Positions 1-10,235 of a stretch of DNA of 64,000 nucleotides are shown here, piece by piece. The stretch's first letter is position 1. Each line of letters starts with the position of its first letter. The DNA comes from Hemileia vastatrix (lineage: Eukaryota; Basidiomycota; Pucciniomycetes; Pucciniales; Zaghouaniaceae). A model generated the notes under the pieces. The model was not told the origin of the DNA. It saw only the letters and a program-made list of their open reading frames with translations, and ran no database searches. A program made the position numbers and the translations under genes. The stretch covers positions 1,834,501-1,898,500 of the forward strand of contig JASXTE010000017.1 in assembly GCA_030280995.1 (NCBI GenBank), in the 5' to 3' direction.

Positions 1-1923
1 CGTAAAACAATGAATATAACAGCTTTAAGTGTACTTAAAAATTATGTAACCTTATACCTATGGTTCTTAAACTTACCCTAACATATTCCAACTTAATATT
101 AAGTACATAAGACCTATAAAAGGTGGATATATGCGTGTATATAAGGTGTTATAATGGCATTTTTTTGTGTATTATCATAATTTTACTTATGTATACTGTC
201 AGGCTAAGGTCAAGTACAAGGACGTGAACTAGCTTGAATAGTCAGTTGTCTAGAAGATTTTAATGGTCCTATATGAATACTGTAGTTCTAATCCACTAAG
301 TTGTAAAATATAATCAAATATAAAGGTCTCAGTAATATAATTCTCACTATTCTTATATATGGCTTACAATCTTTATAGTTGGTAGAAAAATAGATTATAT
401 AAATTCAGATACTATTCAAAAGTCTTATAAAAGTACTAATTGATATGTATTGTAATTGGTTTGGTTATATTGGTTAAATTGTAATGATAAAGAATGAAGA
501 AATACAACCCAAAAACCTCCTCCTTTTATACACACTGAGTTCCCCAATGATTCCCTTGATGTACCACCCAATACACAGTTAATCACGCCTCTAAACAACT
601 AATAGACATTCCCATCAACATTCCCAGTGACCCATGACATAATTAGAAGAGTAATAACCGCCAAAATCCTGAAATAATAAGGGAAATCCATCAAAATTAA
701 AGAAAAAGACAAAAAGAGAGTATATGCATATAAAACAATAATATTAAGGACTAAAGGAGACTTTTTAAGGTTAATAATAGCTTGATAATAAGGGGGATTG
801 ACTGTAGAAATAATAAGGCTAATCCTGACATAATACTACGTGAAATTCCCATCCAAAAATAACCAAAATTGACTGAGAAACCACCCAAAAACTTAAAAAA
901 GAGCGTGAGATGTGGGGTAACTACATGCAGTCCTTGGAAGGCGCTTGCACAGGTAAATCCTTGACTAAAATTAGGCGAATTTAAGTGTGGTGATGAAATA
1001 AGGTGCCAAGAGTGAGGTTATTAATGAAATTAGTGCATATAAACAAGGTCAATGCATTATTAATTAAGCTAGGACACTAAATAAGCGCCTGTTGCCTATT
1101 TTAGTGTGTTTCCCCACAGTGGGCGTAGAATTTGGGGTAATTATAGTGTGAAAAAGCTAACTTTGCTAAAAATGAAGCTATTCACACGGGAAAAAAGCAG
1201 GCAGTATGTAGCCAGTACACAGAAGCCATTTCTGGCATAAAAAACACCAATTTTAAAAAGTGTTAATTTTATGCATTTAAATAGCCAAATCAATAGTCCT
1301 AAATGAGCCCAATTGATCTGTGAAAGCGCATTTTTGATATTCTCAATTTTATAACGCATATAGTCATCTTTTAAGTGAAATAAAGTGCATTTCTTGTTTT
1401 TTGCGTAAAACAATGAATATAACAGCTTTAAGTGTACTTAAAAATTATGTAGCCTTATACCTATGGTTCTTAAACTCACCCTAACATATTCCAACTTAAT
1501 ATTAAGTACATAAGACCTATAAAAGGTGGATATATGCGTGTATATAAGGTGTTATAATGGCATTTTTTTGTGTATTATCATAATTTTACTTATGTATACT
1601 GTCAGGCTAAGGTCAAGTACAAGGACGTGAACTAGCTTGAATAGTCAGTTGTCTAGAAGATTTTAATGGTCCTATATGAATACTGTAGTTCTAATCCACT
1701 AAGTTGTAAAATATAATCAAATATAAAGGTCTCAGTAATATAATTCTCACTATTCTTATATATGGCTTACAATCTTTATAGTTGGTAGAAAAATAGATTA
1801 TATAAATTCAGATACTATTCAAAAGTCTTATAAAAGTACTAATTGATATGTATTGTAATTGGTTTGGTTATATTGGTTAAATTGTAATGATAAAGAATGA
1901 AGAAATACAACCCAAAAACCTCC

Positions 1924-1933
1924 TCCTTTTATA
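1924..1933 (-). promoter_or_regulatory. TATA-like box of L1 LTR
   Basis: TATAAAAGGA reads on the minus strand. It recurs at 521-530 one period earlier, and on the plus strand at 49728-49737 in the solo LTR. It fixes the likely transcription direction of this LTR family. Confidence 0.5.
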
Positions 1934-2996
1934 CACACTGAGTTTCCCAATGATTCCCTTGATGTACCACCCAATACACAGTTAATCACGCCTCTAAACA
2001 ACTAATAGACATTCCCATCAACATTCCCAGTGACCCATGACATAATTAGAAGAGTAATAACCGCCAAAATCCTGAAATAAAAAGGGAAATCCATCAAAAT
2101 TAAAGAAAAAGACAAAAAGAGAGTATATGCGTATAAAACAATAATATTAAGGACTAAAGGAGACTTTTTAAGGTTAATAATAGCTTAATAATAAGGGGGA
2201 TTGACTGTAGAAATAATGGGGCTAATCCTGACATAATACTACGTGAAATTCCCATTCAAAAATAACCAAAATTGACTGAGAAACCACCCAAAAACTTAAA
2301 AAAGAGCGTGAGATGTGTGGTAACTACATGCAGTTCTTGGCAGGCGCTTGCACGGGTAAATCCTTGACTAAAATTAGGCGAATTTAATCGTGGTGATGAA
2401 ATAAAGTGCCAAGAGTGAGGTTATTAATGAAATTAGTGCATATAAACAGGGTCAATGCATTATTAATTAAGCTAGGACACTAAATAAGCGCCTGTTGCCT
2501 ATTTTAGTGTGTTTCCCCACAGTAGGCGTAGAATGTGGGGTAATTATAGTGTGAAAAAGCTAACTTTGCTAAAAATGAAGCTATTCACACGGGAAAAAAG
2601 CAGGCAGTATGTGGCCAGTACACAGAAGCCATTTCTGGCATAAAAAACACCAAATTTGAAAAGTGTTATTTTTATGCATTTAAATAGCCAAATCAATAGT
2701 TCTAAATGAGCCCAATTGATCTGTCAAAGCGCAATTTTGATATTCTCAATTTTATAGTGCATATAGTCAACTTTTAAGTGAAATAAAGCGCATTTCTTGT
2801 TTTTTGCATAAAACAATGAATATAACAGCTTTAAGTGTACTTAAAAATTATGTAGACTTATACTTAAGGTTCTTAAGATTACCCTAACATACTCCAACTT
2901 AATATTAAGTACATAAGACCTATAAAAGGTGGATATATGCATGTATATAAGGTGTTATAATGGCATTTTTTGTGTATTATCATAATTTTACTTATG

Positions 2997-3204
2997 TATA
3001 CTATTTGTGTACTCTCATTTATTATTACCATGTATAGTTCATGTGTTTAGCATAACTTATAGTTACTTTTTACTCAGTCCTGGAGATATACAGGCTGACA
3101 TATACTGTTTGTGTACTCTCATTTATTGTTCCCATGTATAGTTCATGTGTTTAACATAGCTTATAAGCACTTTTTACTCAGTCCTGGGGATATACAGGCT
3201 GACA
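2997..3204. repeat. 104-bp direct duplication at the LTR end
   Basis: 2997-3100 and 3101-3204 are two nearly identical 104-bp copies, each ending CAGGCTGACA, the LTR terminus. The solo LTR at 48563 has only one copy, so the duplication arose in this array. The LTR therefore carries two potential integrase termini in tandem. Confidence 0.85.
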
Positions 3205-3205
3205 G

Positions 3206-3247
3206 GGGGTAACTGATGAGCAGGCTTCTCTGTAGAAAAGTTACCCC
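3206..3247. repeat. GGGGTAACTG hairpin, B0 copy
   Basis: A 10-bp arm at 3206-3215 pairs with 3238-3247 apart from one changed base. The same module occurs at 13744, 14006 and 16731 in B1. Confidence 0.7.
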
Positions 3248-4048
3248 ATAATGTCTGTTTCAAGTATTTTGTTTGTCCTAGTTGAATCCTAGTTCTGGGT
3301 TTTGTTATTCAGGTTTCAAGTCCACTATGACTTTAAACTGGCTTCTTTGTTCTTTTGGATTGGTGGCAGATCACTGGTGGACTACCATCATTTTTACTTA
3401 TTGGAGGGAGCCCACCCAGTGATCATTTCTTTGGAATGGACTTTTTCTTTTTCTTTTTTCTGATTTTTGTGTTTATGGTTGTGTTAAATAGTAGTTTTAG
3501 ATTATTTTCTTTATTCTCTTTTTTTCTTTTAATTTTTTATGAGGGTTATTAGGATGTAAAGAGGGAAAAATCACAAAATTATGGTGTTACCATATCAGGG
3601 TCACCTGGATGTGGGCGAGCAGTGGTGGGGAGAGACTCATCAATTGGACGGGCAACGCTATTTTCTTTTTTTATTTATTTCATTTTATTATTATTATTAT
3701 TTTCTTTAATTTCTAATTTTTTTATCATAAATCATTTAAAATATTTAAAGGTGTATCCACATCAAGATGCACTTGGATGTGGGTAAGGTATCAGGGGATC
3801 AGCTCATCAATTGGCTGGGGGGATACCATTTGTAATAATTGTTTATTTCATATTATTTATTCATTTCATTTTAATTTCTCAGCTCTCATAATTTTTTTTG
3901 GCAATTTTGTTTAATTATTTTCAAATTTTTTTAGTATGTTAGTAGCTTAGTAGTTAAAAATAAAAATAAAAATAAAATAAAACAAATTTTTATATATCTG
4001 TTAGTTATTATTATTTTTTTTTATTTAGTCAATTTTTAATTCTTTTAT

Positions 4049-4762
4049 TTAATGACGGGATGAAGAAGCCTCTGGAAGTTGGTCCAGATTGTGTTGGCAT
4101 TTTTGTTTTTTGTTTGGATTAGAGGTAGAACTGTGTTCTTTGTAGTGCAAGAAGCTGGAGAAAGTATATGGGTTATAGTGGTCAGGTACCGGGTCAGAAG
4201 GTACACTTTGTGAAGAAGAGTAAGAAGCAGGAATAGAGTGCTGGAAGGTGTGCTCGATAATTTGAGACATCTTCCAGTGGTCATCAAGGAGTGGTTTTCT
4301 CAGATTCTTCTCAAAATCATTCAACAGACCATGGAGAGCAAAGGCCTTGAGCATGTTGGAACACATCATGCTAAGGTGTTGCTTCATATCAGCATAATTC
4401 AGCCTCAAAGTAGTTTCTACAGGTTGACCAATTCCAAATGCAGCTGCAGGAGGTGGGGTTCCAACTAAACAGAAGAATTGGATTAACAATTATTCTCTGT
4501 TGATTAAATTGGATTTTTTATTTTATTTTGATACTTACAGATTGGGAGATCTTCAAATTTGTATGTAGCCGGAATCTGGATGGCTGAAGAACATTGAATA
4601 GATGTGGTATGAGGGTCCACCAGATGGAGGTATGGATTTTTGTGGTCATCCTCTAAATGGTGATGAGAAGATGAAGGATAAGAAGGAGGTTCCTGTGACT
4701 TGGCTGTTGTTGGTGTTGTTGTTTATATTATTGCTTGGTGCAGGTTTGTTAGATACTAGTGG
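4049..4762 (-). pseudogene. Antisense two-exon gene fragment of B0
   Basis: On the minus strand an open frame runs from the LTR boundary at 4762 to 4539, then a 74-bp intron at 4465-4538 (GTAAGT donor, TTTAG acceptor), then an exon at 4464-4049 ending in a stop. The intron is phase 1 and the frame joins. The protein is rich in Ser, Pro, Thr and Asn at its N-terminal side (an HLEDDH stretch, then NPYLHLVDP) and has a charged helical part (DFEKNLRKPLLDDHWKMSQI) followed by a Ser/Asn-rich tail. The homologous frame in B1 (14815-15685) keeps the same residues, exon boundary and phase, which argues for real coding. I do not recognise the family. The 5' end is lost at the LTR junction. Confidence 0.6.
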
Positions 4763-6948
4763 TGTGGTCTTCCAACATTGGTGTAGCCCTTTGTTGGTTT
4801 ATTTGGTGTTGTTTTGGTATTCCTTAAATGGCATTATTTAAATAATTAGGTGTTTTTCAGGAATTAAGCAGAAAATATTGGGACTACAAGGATCTGGATA
4901 CTACTATTAGATAGTTACAGTTTTTCTCTATATTTTATGTCTCAGGACATTTTTATAGCTTAAGTATTTGGGGGATAATTTCTCATTTTTCATTTTAAAA
5001 GATTGCTGTTGAATTTTGGTTTTTGTGTTTTACAGGCCAACCTTAAGTCTTAGGGAAGTGCTTAGTACCGTTGTAATGAGTGGAATTTTCTCTACATTAC
5101 ATGTCCCAATGTTTTTATAGCATTGTAGGTAGACTCTTACAGTCGCCTTGCAGTAAGCAGAATCTGAAGGAGTTGGATAATCAGAGAAAACCCTGTCCCT
5201 CTAAATGAATGTTTGAGTTTTTTAGATCAATAAGCTTAATAGTATACTTGATAATAATAAAGAATGAAACCCTGTTTAATTAACATTTGTTAGGATGATT
5301 GAGTGGTTCTGTGCAAAACAACTGAAATACAAAAATAAAGTTACACCAGATACAATATTTTAAAAGAAAGAAGTTTTAATGTTTTTTAGATTTTAATAAT
5401 TTTTGAAAACAGATACTATAAATGAGTCCCTGGAGTTGAGACCTTTATAATGATACCCTATATGTTAATCTTTAAGAGTTGTTGAGTAAAATATTTAAAG
5501 TGTTATGTAAAATTGTTATTTTATAAGGGTATTACAAATAATTAATTATTTTGTTGACTAAAGAAAAATTTGAATAATGGTTGTTAAATCATGAATCTTT
5601 CTCCTCTAAGAGATGCCTAATTTTGAGTCTGAGGTATCCTTAAGTATATTTAGTCACATGCCTAATTTCCCTTCTGGAGCACAGCCAGAGCTCACCTGGA
5701 GCTTGTCCGGACCTCCAGACACAATCTAGAGCCTTAAATCTATAATAAAAAATTTAGAAAAATTACACATGACAGAGCTGAATCTCCTTAAAATTCCTAA
5801 CAATTTTTCGTGGTCTGATAAGCTCTATTTACCCCGTAAAAAATTATCAAAGTTAAGTAATGTTTTAAAAACATAAATAATTTAATAAATCTTTAAAAAT
5901 CAATTAAAAATATAAGAAAAATAGTAAAAATTCAGGGAAAATTCCCAAAGGTTCTTGAGCATCTTGAATTTCATTAAATTTAATTTTGCGGCTGTAAAAA
6001 TCATATGACCCGTGAAATCAATAGATCTGACAAAACATTCATATCTTGACTTTTTCAACTTCATTTTTTGTTTAATAATAAAATATTTTTAACTAATCCA
6101 GCTTCTCCAATCACTGTCCTATTCTCAAAAAATATTCTAAATAGACTTTTAGAGTCATAATAAGATTAGGAATGCCACAGCGTAATTATGTGTTTTAAGG
6201 GTTTTAGTAGTTGTAGATGATTTTTGTAAGTAGTTTGGTTGTTTTTGGTGTTTTTCTGGCTTTGGGTGGTCAGGCCCCTTCAGGAGGGCTTCCTGGTATT
6301 GGGCGGACCCCCCACCTCAGTGCTAGAGGGCTGGGAAGCGCTTCTAGGGAGGTTTTATGCAATTTGGCATTCAGGAACACCAGATTTGAAGGTGTGCATG
6401 GGCTCTTAGTTATTAGTCTGTGTGTATATAGTGAATAAGACAGCTTAGAATTTTTCTGAGGACCAGAACCACCAACAGATTTTCCATCAACAGGAATCAA
6501 ACCAGATCCCTCACCAGAACATCTAACTCCAGCAGGCATTGGCAATGAAGCCTAAGGGACATCCTCCTCAGATTCAACTTTTTTCTCTGGTGTAGTCCTG
6601 CAAGCTATATCAAGTATTATTACTGTCTCTGGTGTGGATTTTCAACCTACATCAAGTATTATTTCTGTCTCTGGTGTGTATTTGCAACCTACATCAAGTA
6701 TTATTGCTTTCCCTGGTGTGAACATTAGTCTACATTTCAGTTCTTTGGTTTGGTAGTCTGTCTGGAGACTACTTTCTTGACTGATCAAACAGTCAAGTGT
6801 ATTTGAAAAGGGGCTTTAGCAAACAGGAACCAATTTACTGTAGCAGGTAAATCTCGCTTATTTTTCTAAAGGGACAGGGTTTTTCTCTCTGGTTTTACTC
6901 CAACTCCCTTGGTCAAGGCCTATAGCTAGTACTATAGGATTGTCTACA
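4763..6948 (+). mobile_element. B-family LTR, 5' side of B1
   Basis: It begins TGTGGTCTTCC and ends TCTACA, matching solo copies at 39040-40112 and 52949-54018 and the LTR at 17691-18783. It is about 1.1 kb too long because a foreign 1.06-kb segment lies at 5124-6179. A candidate primer-binding site follows at 6953. The 5 bp before it (agtgg) do not match the bases after 18783 (ccgta), so this LTR and the one at 17691 do not carry a matching target duplication. That suggests recombination between B copies. Confidence 0.8.
5124..6179. mobile_element. 1056-bp insertion in the B LTR, TG...CA ends
   Basis: Other B LTRs read straight through from TTTTTATAG to TAATTA, whereas here 1056 bp intervene. 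The insert starts TGTAGGTAG, ends TGCCACA and is flanked by gcat and gcgt, a 3-of-4 match. That fits an old solo LTR of a family not otherwise present in the window, but the evidence is modest. There is no ORF of note; part of it is GC-richer around 5670-5730. Confidence 0.45.
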
Positions 6949-6952
6949 TTTC

Positions 6953-6970
6953 TGGCGCCTAACGTGGGGA
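6953..6970 (+). other. Candidate primer-binding site of B1
   Basis: TGGCGCCTAACGTGGGGA begins 4 bp after the LTR end. TGG at the start is the complement of a tRNA CCA end, and the run TGGCGCC resembles PBS sequences of other Ty3/gypsy elements. The tRNA species was not determined. Confidence 0.6.
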
Positions 6971-7041
6971 GATGGATCTGCTAGTTATTTGGAATCTCTG
7001 TTGCCTTTGATTGGCCCTTTCTGGTGATTTGGACTGGAAGA

Positions 7042-8715
7042 ATGGCTTCTGGTTCTTCTATTCCTGTGGTGACTGTCAGTGGGGGGGAAGGTCCGCCTGC
7101 TGTGATGGTTAGGGAATGTGTGAGGATTAAAACTTGGGATGGTACCAAGTTTAATGGTGAAGATGTGAAGTAGTTTCTGGAGAAGTATGAAACTGCTTCT
7201 GGTGTGGATGGTGCTTCCTACCTAGACATGGTGAAGCAAATTATCTTCTTCATTGGAGATAGAGCAGTGGAGAAGGAGGTTGTGGCCATGTCTGGCTACA
7301 AGAAGAGGGATTGGAAGCTACTGTGTAGGGAGATGGTAATTAGATGAGGTGTCAGGTTCACTATGGTGGATTTTAATAAGGTTGTCAGTGAATGGCAGTC
7401 TTTTGGTGGTGTTGGTAACTTGCATAGTTACAGAAAGTTTCTCCTACAGTTTGATCCTGTGGTGGAATCCTTGGTGGAAGTAGAGGAGCTGGCACATGAA
7501 AATGCTGCCAAAGATGTTTTTTGGTATGCCCTGGCTAGAGAAGTAAGGATGGATGTGTTGAAGGAGCTATCAAGGAGAGACTTGATGAAGACTCTTTATA
7601 ATGGGGACCAGAAGTTGCCTGCCTTGGACAAGTTGAAGGAGGCAGTGGAGGCCCATTTGAAGTTATTGGTGGTGGACACCTATCAAGAGGGGTGCGCCAA
7701 GTATGTCAGAAAAGTCAGTGAGGCTTTGGCTGAAGAGGAGAGCAGAGTGGAGAAGGAGGAAAACAATATTGTGAAGGTTCCTAAACAGGAGAGGGACCCA
7801 ATGATGGAAAAGTTAGCTGACCTGAAAAAACAGCTACGCATTTTTGTGCAGGAGGCCTAGAAAGCCAATAAGGCTCCTCCGCAGCCCAGAGATTTCAACA
7901 GGACGGCTGGTAGGAGTGATCCTTGGGTTTGTTCTTATTGCAGTAGGAGGGGTCACAAGTCCAATAATTTTTGGGCTTTGAAAAGAGGTGTGTCAGAAGG
8001 AAAGGTGGAGTTTGATGGCAGGGTGTTCAAGTTCCCTGATGGTTCATTTGTGAAGCCCAGTGAGGGGCAGGCTCCTGTTGATTTGGTCAGGAGAATAAAT
8101 GGTCTCAATCAGAGGAGACCAAGGTTTGAGGAGATTCCTGATCAGATGAAATCTTCTGGTAAGGAAGATGATGATGTCAAGGGAAAAGAGAAGGAGGTTA
8201 ATAAGGTCTCTTTTTCTACTTCCTTTGGTGGGTTGGAATTATATTCTTGTGGTGGAAAGTCAAGTGGTTAATGCTTGGCTGGTGTGTATGATGTAGAAGC
8301 AGGAAAGGTGGGATGGCCTAAGATCAGCTGTCAGGCCCATGCAAAGCCTAAGGCTTCTAAGGTGGATCCTAAGCTGGGCACAGCTAGGAGGAAGTACAGC
8401 AAGGAAGAGCTGTACAAGATGCAGAAGGGGATTGCTAATATGAGCCCCCCTTGCTTAGGTGCATTGGACATGAATGGAGAGCCAATTCCCATGGATTTGG
8501 ATACTGAATCTGAGGAGGAGGTTCCTTTGGCTTCATTTCCAAGGCCTGCCAGAGTTAGAGGTTCTGGTGAGGGATCTGATTTGATGCCTGATGATGGTTC
8601 TGGTCCTCAGGAAAATTCTAGTACCAAGGTAGTGAAGCCAAGGGCTCACTTTGAGAGGCCAGTAGTTTCTGGCCAATTTAATGTTATGGACTCTGTTCTA
8701 GAAAGGATGAACTAG
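7042..8715 (+). pseudogene. gag: B1 gag, interrupted by stops
   Basis: A single frame starts at the ATG at 7042 and stays readable to 8712 but carries stops at 7171 (TAG), 7345 (TGA), 7858 (TAG), 8269 (TAA) and 8713 (TAG). The N-terminal part (SGGEGPPAV..., then KTWDGTKFNGEDV) and the helical region to 7860 fit a Ty3/gypsy capsid. A zinc knuckle at about 7930-7971 reads C-X2-C-X4-H-X4, but the last ligand is Phe (TTT) where Cys is expected. The C-terminal part is acidic and proline-rich (MDLDTESEEEVP). The stops mostly need one C-to-T or G-to-A change. The frame continues into protease. It lies 90 bp after the PBS, the normal position. Confidence 0.8.
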
Positions 8716-9216
8716 GGTCAGGTTTCCCTTACTTATGGGGAATTGTATGCTATCAGTCCTGGGTTGGCTGATAGACAAAAGAAGTTGTTTACCAGAAGAA
8801 GGATTTCTTCTGGGGAGGTAGAATACATATGTGATTCTGCTTAAAAGTTTGGTGAGGGGTTGAAAACTCATTAATCCGTACCTCTGGGTTATGTCAACAT
8901 CACTCTGAATGGCTGGGAGGCTAGTGCATTGGTGGATTCAGGTTTTCAGATTAACCTGTTTTCCTTGTTTGAGGCTACTCATTTGGGCATCCCCATTGAA
9001 ACTGGTATTGGTGGGAATTTGAGAGGTATAGGTGGTCATGCCACGGATTTGATGGGAACCTCTGAATTTGTGAAGTTGCATGTTGGTGGAGCCTCGGGAA
9101 AGGCTCATTTTTACATTGCTAAAGATAATGTTGAAGCTGTTTTGGGTGGGCCATTCTTGATGGATTTTCAAGCAAGATTGGTTACCAACTTGACATGGGA
9201 GGTAGTTTGGAGTTGA
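8716..9216 (+). pseudogene. B1 retroviral-type aspartic protease
   Basis: Same frame as gag, with further stops at 8842 and 8872. The active-site triad D-S-G is at about 8935-8943 within ALVDSG, followed by a flap-like Gly-rich stretch (GIGGNLRGIGGHATD) and the closing VEAVLGGPFL segment, as in retropepsins. The frame ends at a stop at 9214. With seven stops upstream it cannot be made as one gag-pro protein. Confidence 0.75.
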
Positions 9217-9481
9217 CTGGTGAAGAAGAGAGAAGGCTTCACATGAGGTTTTCATCTTCTGGAGATGATGGTTGGGAAAACAGGCCTGGTTTGTTGTTCA
9301 TGTGTCAATGCATGGATTGTTGCAGGAGGAGAAAAGAATTGGGTGCCGCCTCTGGATTTTTGGAGTGTGGCTCAGGCTCTAGTGAGAGTCTGTCTTTTTA
9401 AAAGTATTAAGGGCTGATCACCCAAGTGCTACAACCTCTCCCCAAGATGAGGAAATCCAAGGTTGTAGTAGGTCAGCTCCC

Positions 9482-10093
9482 TTGGAGATATATCAAGTGG
9501 ATTTTAAACTTTCTCTTTTTAATGTTTCTCTTCTCTGCAAGTATTCTTCAACTTTTTTATCAAGTCTCTGTTCTTTTTCAAAATTTTTAATTAATTTTAA
9601 TTCAAGTTCAAAAAGGAAGATGGGTTATATACCTTTATTGAAAGATATAGGGAAAAGCTGTGGAGTGGTGAGAATGGGGTCTAAAAGTAAGTCCTTCCAA
9701 TTGTGCACCGCTAGGGTTTATTCTACACCTTTCAAAAACATTACCTTGGCCACGTCTGTGAGCATTGGGGAATCCCCTGGTTATTTTTGTAGGCAAGAAG
9801 AAAACCCAAGAAAGGAAAATAAAAATTTCAAGATAATTCAAGTAATTCAAGAAAAAAATGTGAAGATAATGAAGAAAGAAGATTCAAAATATTTTTGTAA
9901 AAATCATGAAGATCAATTTTTTGGCATCCAGCAAGAGGTTAAACTGCACAAATTTTTGAAAAATGAAGATCAACAAGATCTTGTTTTGGGCCTCCTGCAT
10001 GAGGATAAACCGCACAGTTTTAGAAGAAGTGATTCTGAAGATGAATCAAGATTTGAAGAATTGGTAGATGGAAGTGAAGATGAAGATGTGTGA
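9482..10093 (+). CDS. Charged linker ORF between protease and RT
   Basis: A 203-codon frame with no recognised domain. It begins hydrophobic and Ser-rich, becomes Lys/Glu-rich (residues about 105-200), and ends in an acidic Ser/Glu/Asp tail (SDSEDESRFEELVDGSEDEDV). Two short segments resemble the QEVKL/HEDKP repeat found elsewhere in this element. In family terms this position is the protease-RT junction of the pol polyprotein, so it is probably a variable linker rather than a separate gene. GTAAGT donors at 9688 and 10131 raise the possibility that parts are intronic. Expression is uncertain. Confidence 0.35.
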   Translation: MEIYQVDFKLSLFNVSLLCKYSSTFLSSLCSFSKFLINFNSSSKRKMGYIPLLKDIGKSCGVVRMGSKSKSFQLCTARVYSTPFKNITLATSVSIGESPGYFCRQEENPRKENKNFKIIQVIQEKNVKIMKKEDSKYFCKNHEDQFFGIQQEVKLHKFLKNEDQQDLVLGLLHEDKPHSFRRSDSEDESRFEELVDGSEDEDV

Positions 10094-10235
10094 TTGCAGA
10101 AAAGCTTTGGAGTGGTGATATTGGGGAGTAAAAGTAAGTCCTCCCAATTTTGCACCACTAGGGTTTCTTCTACACCTTTTAAAAACCTTACCTAGGCCAC
10201 ACATGTGAGCAATGGGGAAACCCTTGGTTTTTGTT
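9654..10235. repeat. About 140-bp direct repeat in the protease-RT linker
   Basis: About 9654-9795 and 10093-10235 share most bases, including GGAGTGGTGA, AAAAGTAAGTCCT, CACTAGGGTTT-like and TTCTACACCTTT blocks. Each copy starts an intron-like segment with a GTAAGT donor (9688, 10131) and ends near a pyrimidine-rich acceptor (...TTTTTGTAG at about 9793, ...TTTGTTCCAG at about 10240). The unit between them was duplicated in tandem. Confidence 0.65.

Larger units (their letters stand above)
1..3204 (-). mobile_element. Tandem array of L1-type LTRs
   Basis: The sequence starting at base 4 of copy one recurs at 1404 and 2807, giving a 1403-bp period with just over two units plus a partial third. 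The same LTR stands alone at 48563-50054 in the opposite orientation, flanked by a 5-bp target duplication; this defines its ends (TGTCAGCC to CTGACA) and its sense strand, which is minus here. In array coordinates an LTR ends at 197 and at 1600, and the complete LTR is 1600-3204. The two upstream units lack about 105 bp at the LTR start, so LTRs are joined without internal sequence. TATA-like boxes lie at 521-530 and 1924-1933. The junction at 3205 enters a B element. No coding capacity is recognised. Confidence 0.85.
3205..4762 (+). mobile_element. B0: 3' end of a B-family Ty3/gypsy element
   Basis: This stretch is collinear with 14006 to about 15540 of B1, starting with the GGGGTAACTG hairpin and continuing through the same T-rich spacer. 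It lacks the counterpart of about 15545-17690, so the two Zn-cluster antisense genes are absent, and it runs directly into the LTR at 4763. No polypurine tract precedes that LTR. It is therefore either a deleted 3' end sharing the LTR with B1 or a recombinant junction. The sense strand shows no credible gene; the antisense strand carries a spliced gene fragment. Confidence 0.75.

Noticed and set aside
1141..1413. 90-codon minus-strand frame inside the L1 LTR
   Set aside because: Partly open again in the solo LTR (48936-49118), but AT-rich, with no known domain and inside an LTR; most likely incidental.
3355..3552. Plus-strand 65-codon frame rich in Phe
   Set aside because: It reads a T-rich spacer; no motif and not conserved as protein in the B1 equivalent.
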